A stretch of DNA of 64,000 nt, from the NCBI GenBank assembly GCA_012845835.1, contig JABAKD010000009.1, positions 7,529,413-7,593,412 of the forward strand. The letters are read 5' to 3'. Both the position numbers and the translations under genes were made by a program. Shown here piece after piece: positions 1 to 10,359 of this stretch. Below the pieces are notes generated by a model. That model ran no database searches. It had not been told where the DNA came from and was given only the letters and a program-made list of their open reading frames with translations. Origin of the DNA: Undaria pinnatifida. Lineage: Eukaryota; Sar; Phaeophyceae; Laminariales; Alariaceae. Each line of letters begins with the position of its first letter. Position 1 is the first letter of the stretch.

Positions 1-121
1 CTGGTAGTGCAAGTAGTAGTGCTGCTGTAGTACTGCTAGATCGGCTCTGCCCGAGCGACACGGGGGTTGTGCGCGGCGCAACTCTGGTAGTACAAGTAGT
101 AGTGCTGCTGTAGTACTGCTG
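1..121. repeat. Two direct copies of a 37-bp CTG/TAG-rich word
   Basis: A word beginning ctggtagtgcaagtagtagt occupies 1-37 and recurs with one or two changes at 85-121. The 47-bp spacer is GC-rich. No coding sense is visible. Confidence 0.6.
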
Positions 122-170
122 TGGTCGACTTTGCCCAAGCGGCGGCGTACCTCAAAAGCACAAAAACATG

Positions 171-1139
171 AGGCAAATACATGTTGTCCACGCCTGCCGT
201 AGGGCGGTCTTTGTGGCGCTGCTGCGATTCGCCCGGGATGAATTCAGCGTGTGGTCGCTCCTCCTGCCCCTGTCGGAAGGCCGGCAGGGAAGCAGAATCG
301 AGCGGGTGCGGGCGAGCCAAGACCTCCATCCCAGGTCGACAAGAGACGCAAGATCATGGAGACGAAACGGCATGATAGCCGGTGGAAACGGTGTTCGGGG
401 GTTGGAGGAGCAGACAGGGTAACTCCGCCGGGGGCAACAGCAGTGCTGGGCTTAGCGCTGTGGCAGGCGCTTCTTCGGCGGCGGGTGCTAAGCGGCGGAA
501 CCAGCACTGCCGTACGTGCGGGCACAAGATGCGAGTCGGAGCCTTCAAACGTCACCACAATCAGTTGTTCTTGTCATGTCCAGGTACCTGGTCCCATTTG
601 CACCGTGCCAGAGAGTCGACGCCGCGCCAAAGTCAACCCGATTGCCACGAGGCCCATCCGGATGTTCGGTAGCGAGTGTCACTGCGTCGGGGATGATGCT
701 TACCCGGGGGGGTGCAGCTCGAAGTAGGTGGACCATAAGTCTACGTCAATGAAAGGGTTCGCGTTTGTTAGCGAGAGCACGTACCTCGAGAGCATGGTTA
801 TCTCGGGCAGCTCATTGTAGTGCCCACAGGGTAGGCGCGTTGTGCAGGCATGCGTTTATGGATGTAGCTTGAGGGAGCATGTAGTGGCATAATCTCGGTT
901 GTACTCGGGGCTATACTTTTGTATTCTTGAAAGAACAAATACATTGACACATATTTTATTTTCGTCCGGTCTTGGCTCTCCTGTTGGCCACTGTATTCCA
1001 CGTCGATCGTTCTACCCACCCCAGGGGGTAGACGACATCAAGCGCTTCAATCCGATACCCTGTTTGCCGACGTACTCCCATTTATTTGATCAAAAGTTAT
1101 GCAACATTTACTGCCTGTAGTTGTGATCTTTTACACGTG
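171..1139. other. No supported gene; one short Cys/His-bearing frame
   Basis: I see no convincing gene here. A plus-strand frame at 382-672 contains the short string HCRTCGHKMRVGAFKRHH, with zinc-knuckle-like CxxC and HH spacing. The rest of that frame is low-complexity Ser/Gly/Ala, and no convincing splice signals surround it. It could be a fossil exon of a transposon protein or chance. Confidence 0.2.
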
Positions 1140-1740
1140 CCGTTGACCAAAAAATTCGGCCAAAGAAAAATTTTCGCCACGCGCCCCCGAATGACTGTAG
1201 TATGTACCAGGTATGTAGTATCTCACTGACGAAAATATTTTTTACCTGGTAGGCGTTTTTGTTGGCGAAACTTATTATAGCTAGAGCTTGCTATATTCCA
1301 TCCACTGCGGATTCAGTATCGCAACTTCATTAGAACAACACGAAAGCTCAGTCAAGCTCAGACAACGGAACAGGGGGGGGGGAGGTCAAACTCGCGCGAG
1401 TGACACCAAACCACTCACTGCAAACAAGTTACTCCCTACCTTATAGCTTTGGCTCCCAAAAAAAGGTTGTTCTTTTTTTACCTGAAGGCTACGGGATGCT
1501 ATAATGATAGACCCGCTTTTTCACTAGTAGACTTGAAGTGCACTAGTCTCGCACGAGAGTGGGTCTGTACGCACCTCGCTGACGAAAATACTATTTCTAC
1601 GCCATGTGCTTTTGGCGCAGCGTGGCTAATTATTGCGTTGCGGATTCACGTCGCTGGATGAAAGTAGCACCAAAGATCAAGACCGGAGAGGAACAGAGAG
1701 GGGGTCAGTCGCGCGAGTGATTCCGGGCCACTAAAAAAAA
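1140..1740. repeat. Two diverged head-to-tail repeats of about 290 bp
   Basis: 1140-1415 and 1450-1740 share ordered landmarks: an A-rich start, the word ctgacgaaaata, gcggattca, ggaacag followed by a G-run, and a cgcgcgagtga-type block. The copies are diverged, so this is an old tandem duplication or two insertions of one family. No coding capacity is seen. Confidence 0.45.
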
Positions 1741-1769
1741 TGCCCAAAAAGGGGCTCCCCTGTCACAGC

Positions 1770-1856
1770 TGTTATAAGGCTTTGTTTGGGTAAGCGATTG
1801 GTTCAGCTTTAGCAACCGGCCAAACGGACTAATACCTGTTATAAGGCTTAGTTTGT
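1770..1856 (+). mobile_element. LTR fragments of the miniature LTR element
   Basis: 1770-1837 matches the LTR of the element at 3995-4365 (starts TGTTATAAGG, ends ggactaatacc). It is followed directly by a second LTR start at 1838-1856, which is cut off where the SINE-like copy at 1857 begins. Confidence 0.5.
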
Positions 1857-2120
1857 GTTCCTGGCTCCATAGCCAGGCCGTTAGAGGTGTGGGAGTGGGT
1901 TTTGAGGAGCCGCATCTTCGATTCATGGTCTAGTTCGCAGAACCGGTGTTTCCCCGAATCTTCCATATTTCTGCATATGCGACTCATCAGGGTGGGTTAG
2001 TGTTAAGATACGGCCTCGAAAGGCGTGTAGTTGTCCGAATTTGAGATCGTTTGGATGAGTTTCATATTATAAGGTTGGCGTTTTATATTCTAGAAAGTTA
2101 GGAAATAGATCGGAGGCACG
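1857..2120 (+). mobile_element. SINE-like dispersed repeat, copy 1 (264 bp)
   Basis: A 264-bp segment starting tgttcctggctccatagcca and ending gatcggaggcacg is repeated nearly full length at 50301-50565. A diverged piece lies at 4620-4770. It has no open frame. The internal sequence gcatcttcga(c/t)tcatgg weakly resembles a pol III B box. Matching ends at both sites argue for a discrete element; the SINE assignment is inference. Confidence 0.5.
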
Positions 2121-2490
2121 TTAGTGGGGTATTAGCCCGTTTGACCTCCACTTGCAAAAGGTTAACCAATAGCGTCCCCAAACCAAGCCTTATAACACTC
2201 TGCCCCCCTGAAACGGCGGGATAGCAGATCGGCCGGATATACGGGCGGACCTGTCAATATCCAAGCGGTTTCATTTCCTGGGGATACCTGGGAGAGTATT
2301 TCTCAAGTTCGACATGGGGAAAATCTGAAAACGTTTACTATTGTGGATGGTGGGATTCTAACCCACGACTCTAAAAACCCATGGTCTGTCGACGACGCCA
2401 TTTATTTGTTAAGGTGTTAGTGGGTTATTAGGTCCGTTTGGCCACTTGCAAATGGTTAACCGATAGCTTTCCCAAACTAAGCCTTATATG
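2121..2490 (-). mobile_element. Second, inverted copy of the miniature LTR element
   Basis: Two minus-orientation LTR-like blocks (about 2121-2206 and 2410-2490) flank an internal part that includes a degenerate tRNA-like T-arm (2350-2375) and the purine tract next to the LTR. The order is the exact inverse of 3995-4365. This copy is more diverged, and its left end abuts the SINE-like repeat, so no target-site duplication can be read. Confidence 0.5.
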
Positions 2491-2674
2491 ACAATATCCT
2501 GTATCTGCCGTTATGATATCTTGTGCCGGATCTGTTTCTGTAGAGCACAGATCTAACCCAGGAAAAAACGTGTGCTAGTAGACCATGCCGATCGCACGCC
2601 CCCCATCCGGTAAGATGGACTACTCACAGTAGATTGGCCATATATACAGATCTTCTAGCCTATCAAGTGGGCAT

Positions 2675-3205
2675 CAGTGTAATAGAGTGTCAGTATAGCT
2701 GGCAATAGATTCGGTAAGATAGTCCGCAGAGTCATGGTCTATTGGCCACAAGAAGATTCTCATGAACGGAATATTCTAAGTGGAGCGGATGGCCCGTAGA
2801 ATCTAGCTAGCTTATACCACAAGAGAGTTCTCGGTGATGGAACGTTCTTCCTCTGGACAAGATAGATAGAAGTAAGCGCGCTAAGCGCTCATGGGAACAT
2901 AGAACATCCAGGAGAACGTTCTTTGTACGTTCCATAGGTGAAGGTCCAGAAGAGAGCACAGCAGCAATGCTGGGGTGAAGCGAACTCTGTGAGCTTCACT
3001 CCATCCCCCGTGCTCTCACTCCTTCTTCTCCTGCTCCTCCTCCTCCTCCTCTTCCTCCTCCTTCTACTTTCCTGTCTCCTCGAGCTTGTCATAGCTCAAT
3101 GCCAATAATGAGAAATCTATAAAGAAGAACCGATGCTGTCTCCAAGCGAAGCTGATACCCCTGCGTCCTTTCCCTCCCACCTTCCGGCACCAAGACACCC
3201 TTCAC
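2675..3205. repeat. About 500-bp dispersed repeat, copy A (LTR-like)
   Basis: This block is repeated in the same orientation at 5026-5508. Shared blocks include atagagtgtcag, tggcaatagattcggtaaga, the region around catgggaa-atagaacat, and ctgtctcctcgagctt. The spacing of about 1.8 kb, with no reverse transcriptase or gag between the copies, fits solo LTRs or a gutted element. A polypyrimidine stretch (CTCCTCCTC) at 3020-3070 is present only here. Confidence 0.5.
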
Positions 3206-3732
3206 ATCAGTGATCTGTCCTCGAACGCGTGAATATTTCCGACGTTTACCACCGCGCCACGAGCAGTATAGCTGTGGCACGTTTGTGATAAACGACCACA
3301 CCAAGTGGTACCGACACAGGCTACGGTAAAGGTCCACCACTTTTTTTCGTGAGGTGCCTTCCTTGGCTGAGGAGGTGCTATATCTACATACCTCACACGC
3401 CCACAAAACCGATTTCGATTTTTAAAAAGCTGAAAGGGCAACCCGACGACCAAACCGAAGGCCTTAACGCCTCCACAACTCTGGAAGATCATTTTTCGGG
3501 GAAAAAAAGCTTGGAATTAGTATAGGGAGGGGTTTTGGGGCTGTAAATGGGTTAAGGTATAAAAAACATCCAGTTTGCAAATCAGGATTTGACATGCCGA
3601 CGGTTTTGGGCTAAGTCGCCCCGTCAAATCCAAAAAATGTGTTAGCCAACAAGTGGTATACCTTGCAATGCCTCCACTAACTGTAGCACATTTCCAGCCA
3701 CCATCGCTGACGCAGACGGCCATTAATGACGA
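3206..3732. other. No gene seen; A/T-rich repeat-derived sequence
   Basis: Nothing coding is supported. The stretch at 3540-3660 has wording similar to the MITE-like family (wording like gggttaagg...cccgtca and gtataccttg), suggesting an older copy nested next to 3733-3993. Confidence 0.3.
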
Positions 3733-3993
3733 CTGCTACGATAGAAGTGTTGCACCACGTTTTTTTCTAACACTACCCCTCATTTTGATACCTCAAGACG
3801 ACCTCTCCCAAAAACTGATACGGACCAAAAAAAGTAAAACTGCTACCGGATGAAAAATCCCACGGCCTAGGTACACAACTTCGAGAATCAGGCAAAAACA
3901 AATGGCCTATTTTTCAGACGATTTTGGGTTAAGGAGCCCCGTCATTCAGAAAACCAAAAATCCAAAAAGAGGTATACCTTTATCGCCGCACGT
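3733..3993 (+). mobile_element. TIR/MITE-like element, copy 1
   Basis: It begins near gctacgatagaagtgttgca and ends in ggtatacctttatcgccgca, a degenerate inverse of the start. Middle blocks (gatgaaaaatccca(c/t)ggcc; gggttaaggagcc(c)cgtcattcag) recur at 31964-32203 and more weakly at 36180-36396. No coding capacity; likely a non-autonomous DNA transposon family. Confidence 0.45.
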
Positions 3994-3994
3994 G

Positions 3995-4365
3995 TGTTAT
4001 AAGGCTTAGTTTGGGTAAGCTATAGGTTAACCTTTTGCAAGTGGTCAAACGGACTAATACCCCACTAATACCTTAACAAATGGCGTCGTCGACAGACCAT
4101 GGGTTTTTTGGATCGTGGGTTCGACTCCCACATCCACCATAATAAACTTTGTCAGACTTTCCCCATGTCGAATTTGAAAAATACTCACCCCGGTATCCCC
4201 AGGAAATGAAACGGCTTGGATATTGACGGGTCCGCCCGTATATCCGCCCGACCTGCTATCCCGCCGTTTAAGGGAGGGAGAGTGTTACAAGGCTTAGTTT
4301 GGGTAAGCTATAGGTTAACCTTTTGCAAGTGGTCAAACGGACTAATGCCCCAATAATACCTTACT
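3995..4365 (+). mobile_element. Miniature LTR retrotransposon (TRIM-type), structurally complete
   Basis: An 84-bp left repeat (3995-4078, starts TGTT, ends AACA) and an 83-bp right repeat (4283-4365) enclose about 204 bp. The identical pentamer ACGTG lies immediately outside both ends (3990-3994 and 4366-4370), as a target-site duplication should. TGGCGTCGTCGACAG starts two bases inside the left repeat, where a tRNA primer-binding site is expected. A purine tract (AAGGGAGGGAGAG, 4270-4282) abuts the right repeat, where a polypurine tract is expected. A tRNA-like T-arm (GTGGG-TTCGACT-CCCAC) with ATCCACCA lies at about 4114-4138. There is no coding capacity. The landmarks are visible in the sequence; the TRIM name is inference from them. 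Confidence 0.7.
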
Positions 4366-4619
4366 ACGTGCCTAATGCCACTAAGGTTACCCCTACATCA
4401 AAGACGCACGCCACACAGTGGGTACATAGCGCGTTTAGGTCAGAAACTGTTTCCGTTCGGACGGGGCTGTTCAACTAGTGTTATGGTATTCCTGTGGGTC
4501 GCTAATCTGTGGAAGTGATAACTCTCGCGCCTGTCAATCCCGCCATTCGCTGGAGTGTTCTGTACCCTTTTTCCCGTCTTCCGTTCTTCGTTTGAGGTCT
4601 TCCGCTGTAGCATTTCCCC

Positions 4620-4775
4620 TGAGGCTTCGTAGCCTCGCAGGTTAGAGGTGTGGGAGTAGGTTGTGAAGAGCCACATCTTCAAGTCATGTTCTAGATCGTG
4701 GAACCGGTGCTTCCCCGAACCTTCTATATTTCTGCATATACGGCTCATCAGGATGGGCTAGTGGTATGGTATTCC
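4620..4775 (+). mobile_element. Diverged fragment of the SINE-like repeat
   Basis: Wording such as gttagaggtgtgggagt, gagccacatcttcaagtcatg and tttctgcatatacggctcatc parallels the copies at 1857 and 50301, at lower identity. Further scraps of the same family are visible near 4880-5015. Confidence 0.4.
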
Positions 4776-5025
4776 CCTGGGAGCCTGACAAGGCGTAAGA
4801 TATGGGATACGACTGAATATAAAAGGGTTTCACCGCGATTTTCTCGTGAATGGTCCTATCCGTGGCGTTTAGGCCTCATTATGAGGTGTGGGGGAATCTA
4901 TAGCCTCATGTCTTTGTTTCAAATAGCCGCATCTTCGACCCCCTTTCCCGGTCTTTTAGGGTAAACTTTGTTGTCACCCTTCGACCGTCTTGAGGTCTGC
5001 ATATACGACTATTCAAGGTGGGCTA

Positions 5026-5508
5026 ATGTACAGTAATAGAGTGTCAGCATAGCTGGCAATAGATTCGGTAAGATAGCCTGCAGAGTCATGGTCTATTGGC
5101 CACAAGAAGAATCTCTTATATTCTGAGTGGAGAAGAAGATAACCCATAGAATCTAGCTAGCTTATACCACGAGAGCGTTCTCGGTAATGGAACGTTTCTC
5201 CTCTGGACAAGATAGAAGTAAGCGCGTCAAGCGCTCATGGGAATATAGAACATTTAGGAGAACGTTTTCCTTGTACGTTCCATAGGTAAAGGTCCAGAAG
5301 AGAGTACAGCAGCAATGCTGGGGGGAAGCGAACTCTGTGAGCCTCACCCCACCCCCATGCTCTCACTCCTCCTTTCCTGTCTCCTCGAGCTTCTCATTGC
5401 TCAACGCCAATAGTAAGAAATCTACAACGAAGAACCGGTCGGTGCTGTCTCCAAGCGAAGGTGATACCCCTGCGTCCCTTCCCTCACACCTACCCGTCAC
5501 CACGACTC
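5026..5508. repeat. About 500-bp dispersed repeat, copy B (LTR-like)
   Basis: Same-orientation partner of 2675-3205. It lacks the CTCCTC expansion of copy A and carries several small indels. Confidence 0.5.
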
Positions 5509-5730
5509 TTCCACACTTCGAAGGCATGTGCGTATAGGAAAAATGGGATGATGTCTTTGCCTCGCGGAATGGAACGCTATTTGGTTCGTCCGTGGCGTGT
5601 GTGGAACTGATCTAAGAGCTTATTATCTAAATCAAGTGAGTGACCAACGTGGAACCTGCCTAGCAGAGAAACCTGCAAAGGGTGGCCTGTGTCTGTAACA
5701 TCCCCTTAATCTTATTATACTAGCTTGAGG

Positions 5731-5895
<165 letters not shown>

Positions 5896-5942
5896 GTATA
5901 CCTAAGCCATGGGATCTGCTCTAATATGATCGGATTTTACTT

Positions 5943-6035
5943 CACTTTTTTTTTTTTTTTTTATCCTCCGGCGGATGGGGAAAAATAAAGCTTTAGCTCA
6001 CCACACTTCCACGTATTTTCATACACGTCGTGTAC
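5943..6035 (-). mobile_element. 3' end of a poly-A-tailed retroelement, truncated
   Basis: On the minus strand about 75 bp of the family's 3' end run into a GCCGGAGGAT-An tail, seen here as a T-run at 5946-5962. Related copies are at 27318-27733, 29146-29478 and 63280-63705. Only the 3'-most part is present, the usual sign of 5'-truncated target-primed insertion. Confidence 0.6.
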
Positions 6036-6149
6036 TTCACTTTATTTTAATCGCGGTCAGGTTATGGGTGTTCCCTCAGCATGTATCTCTTCAGATGAGA
6101 AGCGTCATAAAAATTGGGGTTGCACCCCTATCGTTGGACGCGTCCCTAC

Positions 6150-6410
6150 TACTACCACTACTACTGCTGCTGCTGCTACTGCTACTAGTAACTGCTACTG
6201 CTGCTACTACTACTACGTACTACTACTGCTACTACTACGACGTACTACTACTTACTACCCCTGGTACTACGTACTACTACTGCTACTGCTACTACTGCTC
6301 GTACTACTACCACTATTAATATTATTCCTACTACTACTACTTAATACTACTATTACTACTATTACTACTACTGCTGCTACTTCTACTACTACTACTACGA
6401 CTACTGAGGA
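6150..6410 (+). repeat. Imperfect (CTA)n trinucleotide tract
   Basis: ACT/CTA triplets with TGCTGC and CGTA interruptions. Both long frames crossing it encode Leu/Tyr/Thr runs and are not genes. Confidence 0.9.
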
Positions 6411-7476
6411 TAGTTACCTTTCCACTGGCACAAAGTACCAGATAGTCCATCGTAACCTATCGATTGCGCTGTCGTTAACATATCATACGCAGTCATCTGG
6501 TATACGTAGCTCGTACGTGGTAGGACGCAGCAGCATGACCTGCTGTTATACGCGACTGGTATAGACTACACGTACACGAGTTAGTACGTGGACATTTTCA
6601 GAGCGTATCGGATCGGTTTGTTGTTAAGGATAGGTACTAAGCTTTGGAACGGAGCAGCACGAGGAGCTTCGGCGATACCAGGCCAAGGAGTGTGATACGT
6701 ACACGTACGTATCATACCCAGGTGGTAACAGATACACACGTATCTCGTAGGATCATAGGATCATGTGAATCTAGTAGATCTTACAAGGGCTTCGCTCGCG
6801 GGCGGCTGGGCGCCGCCCGCTACGCTTGCGGAAGGAGGAATAGACATTCAGTAGTAGAAAGGCGGAAAAGAAGCACAAATGGCGCAACTGGCGACTTGAA
6901 AATGCCAAGAGGTCCATATATAGTACAACGGTACAGGATAGAGACGATTATGATTATGAGTTTGTTATTATCATCCATTCGCCCAGTCCATGATTGGCGC
7001 GTCGGAGGACTTGCTTGGCATATCCTTCCACCTCTCAGGTAGCACCTAGGTCCTGTACACCTATTAATAGCTTCTCTAAGTCGATCATCAATAATAAATT
7101 ATCGCAGTGCATAAACACCAGGCACGCGCTTGTCAAGGATAGAGACAGGAAAACTACAACTTAAGATGTAAAGGAGCGCAGTGCCAAAAAAAACATGCTG
7201 GAAGCAGGAACTTGAACGCACACACCGCAAACATGTGAAGTACATTTTTTTGTATTCCTGAAAGACGAAGAGCACGCATACGGCCCGTTCTTATCGGAGA
7301 TGTGAATTTCCTAAATTTCCTCTTTTTTTTCCAGGATTTCCATGAAAAAACGGCTGCATTATTATCGAGCGCGGGGTTGTTTTGTCTTTTTTTTTCCTGA
7401 TTTTTGAAAGCCGAGCCATAAAGCAAGACCGTCACCACCCACACCAGCAGTCACGCGCGTCGTCACACAGCAAGCA
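6411..7476. other. No gene seen
   Basis: I find no convincing exon or repeat unit. The segment 7265-7325 (cccgttcttatcggagatg followed by aatttcctaaattt) reappears inverted at 16560-16680, so it probably belongs to a dispersed repeat. Confidence 0.3.
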
Positions 7477-7707
7477 TGAACGACATCCCGGAAGACCGCA
7501 GAGAAATTGCCCCAGGCCAAGCAGATTCTTGCAATCCGGCGACAGCAGCGACGGAAGGACGACGGGCCCAGTGCGAACGAAGTTGCCTGGATTTTCAAGG
7601 GGAAGCACTTGTGTAGATGTGGCGTCAATCACCGAGGCCACAGACAGCATCAGCCCCACGAACACTTCGATGGGACACCAAACACAGGGGAAGGAGGCAG
7701 CTGCTGA
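7477..7707 (+). other. Doubtful short open frame
   Basis: A plus frame contains QILAIRRQQRRKDDGPSANE and then EVAWIFKGKHLCRCGVNHRG, which looks less random than its neighbours and has a CxC motif. No family is recognised, splice limits are unclear, and the next stretch is a CAG-rich microsatellite (7759-7785). It may be a transposon remnant. Confidence 0.15.
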
Positions 7708-7960
7708 ATGCCAGGGTAGGTGTTTGGATGCCGGTGCTGAGAGCGTGGGGCTCCGGGACAGCAGCAGCAGCAGCAACAACAGCTGATGGTGATGAAGGTG
7801 AGGATCAAGTCCATACAAGTTCGAACATTTTCAAATGTTGCACGTAGCTTGTTCGTCGTACGAGTTCGTACATTTTTGAATTTTGAATTTTGCACATACT
7901 CTACAGCAGTAGTCTACACGAAATCGTATATTTTTGAATCTTGCACGTACAGCAAGATAT

Positions 7961-8246
7961 ATAGAGCTGTGTTCTGTGAGTGGGCACACAAACTACAGCT
8001 GTATTTGTATGGACATCATCGTGAAGTACGCGAGAGCAGGTAAGAAACTCCTATTTGGGCTCAGGCTCGCGGCTTATTGTGATCTCAACGTTGAGCGTAG
8101 GATATAGAGCTGTGTTCTGTGAGTGGGCACACAAACTACAGCTGTATTTGTATGGACATCATCGTGAAGTACGCGAGAGCAGGTAAGAAACTCCTATTTG
8201 GGCTCAGGCTCGCGGCTTATTGTGATCTCAACGTTGAGCGTAGGAT
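7961..8246 (+). repeat. Exact 143-bp tandem duplication
   Basis: 7961-8103 and 8104-8246 read identically over 143 bases, starting atagagctgtgttctgtgag. Absence of visible mismatches implies a very recent event or an assembly artefact. Each unit contains a CAG|GTAAGA donor-like word. The sequence from 8247 to 8562 is AT-rich with repeated GTATAC words and no gene. Confidence 0.85.
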
Positions 8247-8562
8247 CGTAAAGGCTACGAGGTATCATATACTAGGTAGTAATTACAGTGGCGTTCCTGC
8301 CTGAGCACAAACGCTTAGCCGTAATTTCTTATTAAACAAAGCTCTTTCTTAAAATATTAACTCCCAAGTTCTTGACGTAAGTCGCGTACAGTATACCAGG
8401 TACCAGTATACAGCAGTACTGTATACTAGGTATATATGGGTATACGCAGGACTTTAACAGCACATTATACAGTATATACACTGCTATGTGTATAGTCTAC
8501 TATTATATAATTGGGTACTGCTGTAGTCATCGGTTAGCGCTCCTTCCGCTTAACATTGTCGT

Positions 8563-10062
8563 ATGGATGCGCAGTATACATTGCCAGGTGGTATTATATT
8601 TCTGGTGGTGTGTTGCACTGGTCCAGTCTGCCAGTATACGCTTCCAGTTCTGATGCAATCCAGTATACTGCTTCATAGCGCAGTTTTTTATCTTTACTTT
8701 TTCAGGCTACTCGTTCGAGTGCGCAGCCCGATTTTACGCCACACGTCCATGAGATTAAAGTTTGTGCCTTTCCCCGGTGCTCGCTACGTTTTGAACACAG
8801 GTCAAGTCAAAGCGAGCACACCGGTCCAGTCAGAAACTATCCCAGAGGGGGTCGTTCTTAAGCTTTGCGTGGCTATGAAGGGGAAGTCATACTCTGTCGA
8901 CGAAAACATTACGTTGAGGTACGGAAGAAATCAGTGCAAGGCGTCTGATGTGCTTGCCGTCATCAGGAAGGAAGATGTCGCGGAGGATGCGTCCTCCATC
9001 AACACCCGGAGGTCGAAGCACCGTTGTATGCTGGTACTGGAGTCAATTGTTTCCGACAAGCACCGGGGAACCTTTTTTCAATCCCGCCTGTCGTGCTCAA
9101 GGCGAGAATCATTGGTTGTCGATTCCCACCCCCCCCCCTTCCCCCCGTTTTTTTCCTCCGAGTCTGGTGGAGCAGTGGAGGGTGAAACTTTGTGGCTTAT
9201 CGTGAGAGTACCACGGTGCAGCTGGCACCCGTTTATATTTTATAGGAGTTCAGGGTATTGGTTGTCGATTCCCCCCCCCCCCAACACCCCGTTTTGTTCC
9301 TCCCAGTCTGGTCAAGCAGTGGAGGGTGTAATTTTGTGGTTTATCGTGAGAGTACTCTTGTGCAGCTGGGCCCCGTTTTGGTTTGTTTAAAAAGGAGTCC
9401 AGGGTTTTGATTGTCGATTCCCCCCCCCCCCCCCACCCCGTTTTGTTCCTCCCAGTCTGGTCAAGCAGTGGAGGGTGTATTTTTGCGCTTTATCGTGATA
9501 GTACCACGGTGCAGCTGGCGCCCCGCCCCCCTTTTTTTTGTAGTAGGAGTCCAGGGTATTAGTTGTCGTCATCCCCCCCCCTCCCCCCCCCCCCCCCCCC
9601 CACCGTCTTTTTTCCGCCCAGTCTGGTCAAGCAGTGGAGGGTGCAAGTTTGAGATTTGTCTTGAGCATACCACGGTGCAGCTGGCCCCTGTTTTTTTTTG
9701 TAGGTGTAATTATTTTGTTGCCGAGCGTCAAAACAGAAGCCCATCCCCCCTCGCCCCCGGTTGTTTTCCTCGCAGTCTCCTTGAGCAGTGGCGGGTGTAA
9801 TTTTGAGTTTCGTTGTGAGAGTACCCCGTTGTAGCTGGCCCCAGCTCACTACGTGTTTATTTTTTACGTGCAGGTTGATAGAGCATACTGGGTATTCGAT
9901 ATTGGCAAGCGAGAGTACTCCATCTCTTGGTTTGTTGTCCCATCAAACCACAGTAATATATCGGCTAATAAGCCCCTCAAGTATCATAATTTTTTCCCTC
10001 GGGAACGTATGCATTTCAGCTTGGGACACGTGTGGGTTTCAATCAGAAGATATCGTGGCTGA
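8563..10062 (+). CDS. Possible two-exon hypothetical gene split by a minisatellite
   Basis: I do not recognise this. A plus frame from 8563 becomes protein-like after about 8800 (GVVLKLCVAMKGKSYSVDEN, then KASDVLAVIRKEDVAEDASS) and ends around 9090, where the C-rich tandem array starts. After the array, a good acceptor (tttttacgtgcag|GT, exon from 9883) opens a frame beginning VDRAYWVFDIGKREYSISWF and stopping at 10062. If both pieces are exons, the array at 9113-9850 lies inside the intron. I could not identify a clear donor, the composition is not diagnostic, and either piece may be chance or a decayed mobile-element frame. Confidence 0.25.
9113..9850 (+). repeat. Five-unit minisatellite with poly-C cores (forward array)
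   Basis: Units of 144-158 bp start near 9113, 9258, 9402, 9560 and 9715. Each has ggttgtcgattc, a run of 9-20 C, a ttcctcccagtctggtcaag block, cagtggagggtg, ttatcgtgagagtac, ggtgcagctggc, a T-rich stretch, then aggagtccagggtatt. Units are diverged and their C-runs vary in length. The same unit recurs in opposite orientation from 10360. Confidence 0.9.
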
Positions 10063-10359
10063 ATCCGATGCAGGAGCCCTCATAATCCTATTGAAGTCGT
10101 TGAGCTGGGTCGTCGTGGCGCGGATGTTTATTACGATCTCCAGTAACTATCCGTCGTCGTATCGCAAACACATCCTGTGAAACGCAGATTTTAACAGGTC
10201 CAGTGACGTCATCAGTACCCCTCGTATTCATTTACACGTGCTTAATGTATTTATGCAAGCATCCGACACCATGCTCCCCATCAAAAACCGAGTAGCACAA
10301 AACGCGGGTAAAAGGGGCACTTACAGGTAAAAGCTCGGCAACCTACTGCTCTGTTGCAA

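Noticed and set aside
4081-4140. Possible tRNA gene inside the mini-LTR element
   Set aside because: The T-arm is good, but no 5' acceptor strand pairs with ATCCACC. Better explained as element sequence derived from a tRNA.
6064-6564. 166-codon plus frame rich in Leu/Tyr/Thr
   Set aside because: Driven by the CTA trinucleotide tract; no start context, domain or splice support.
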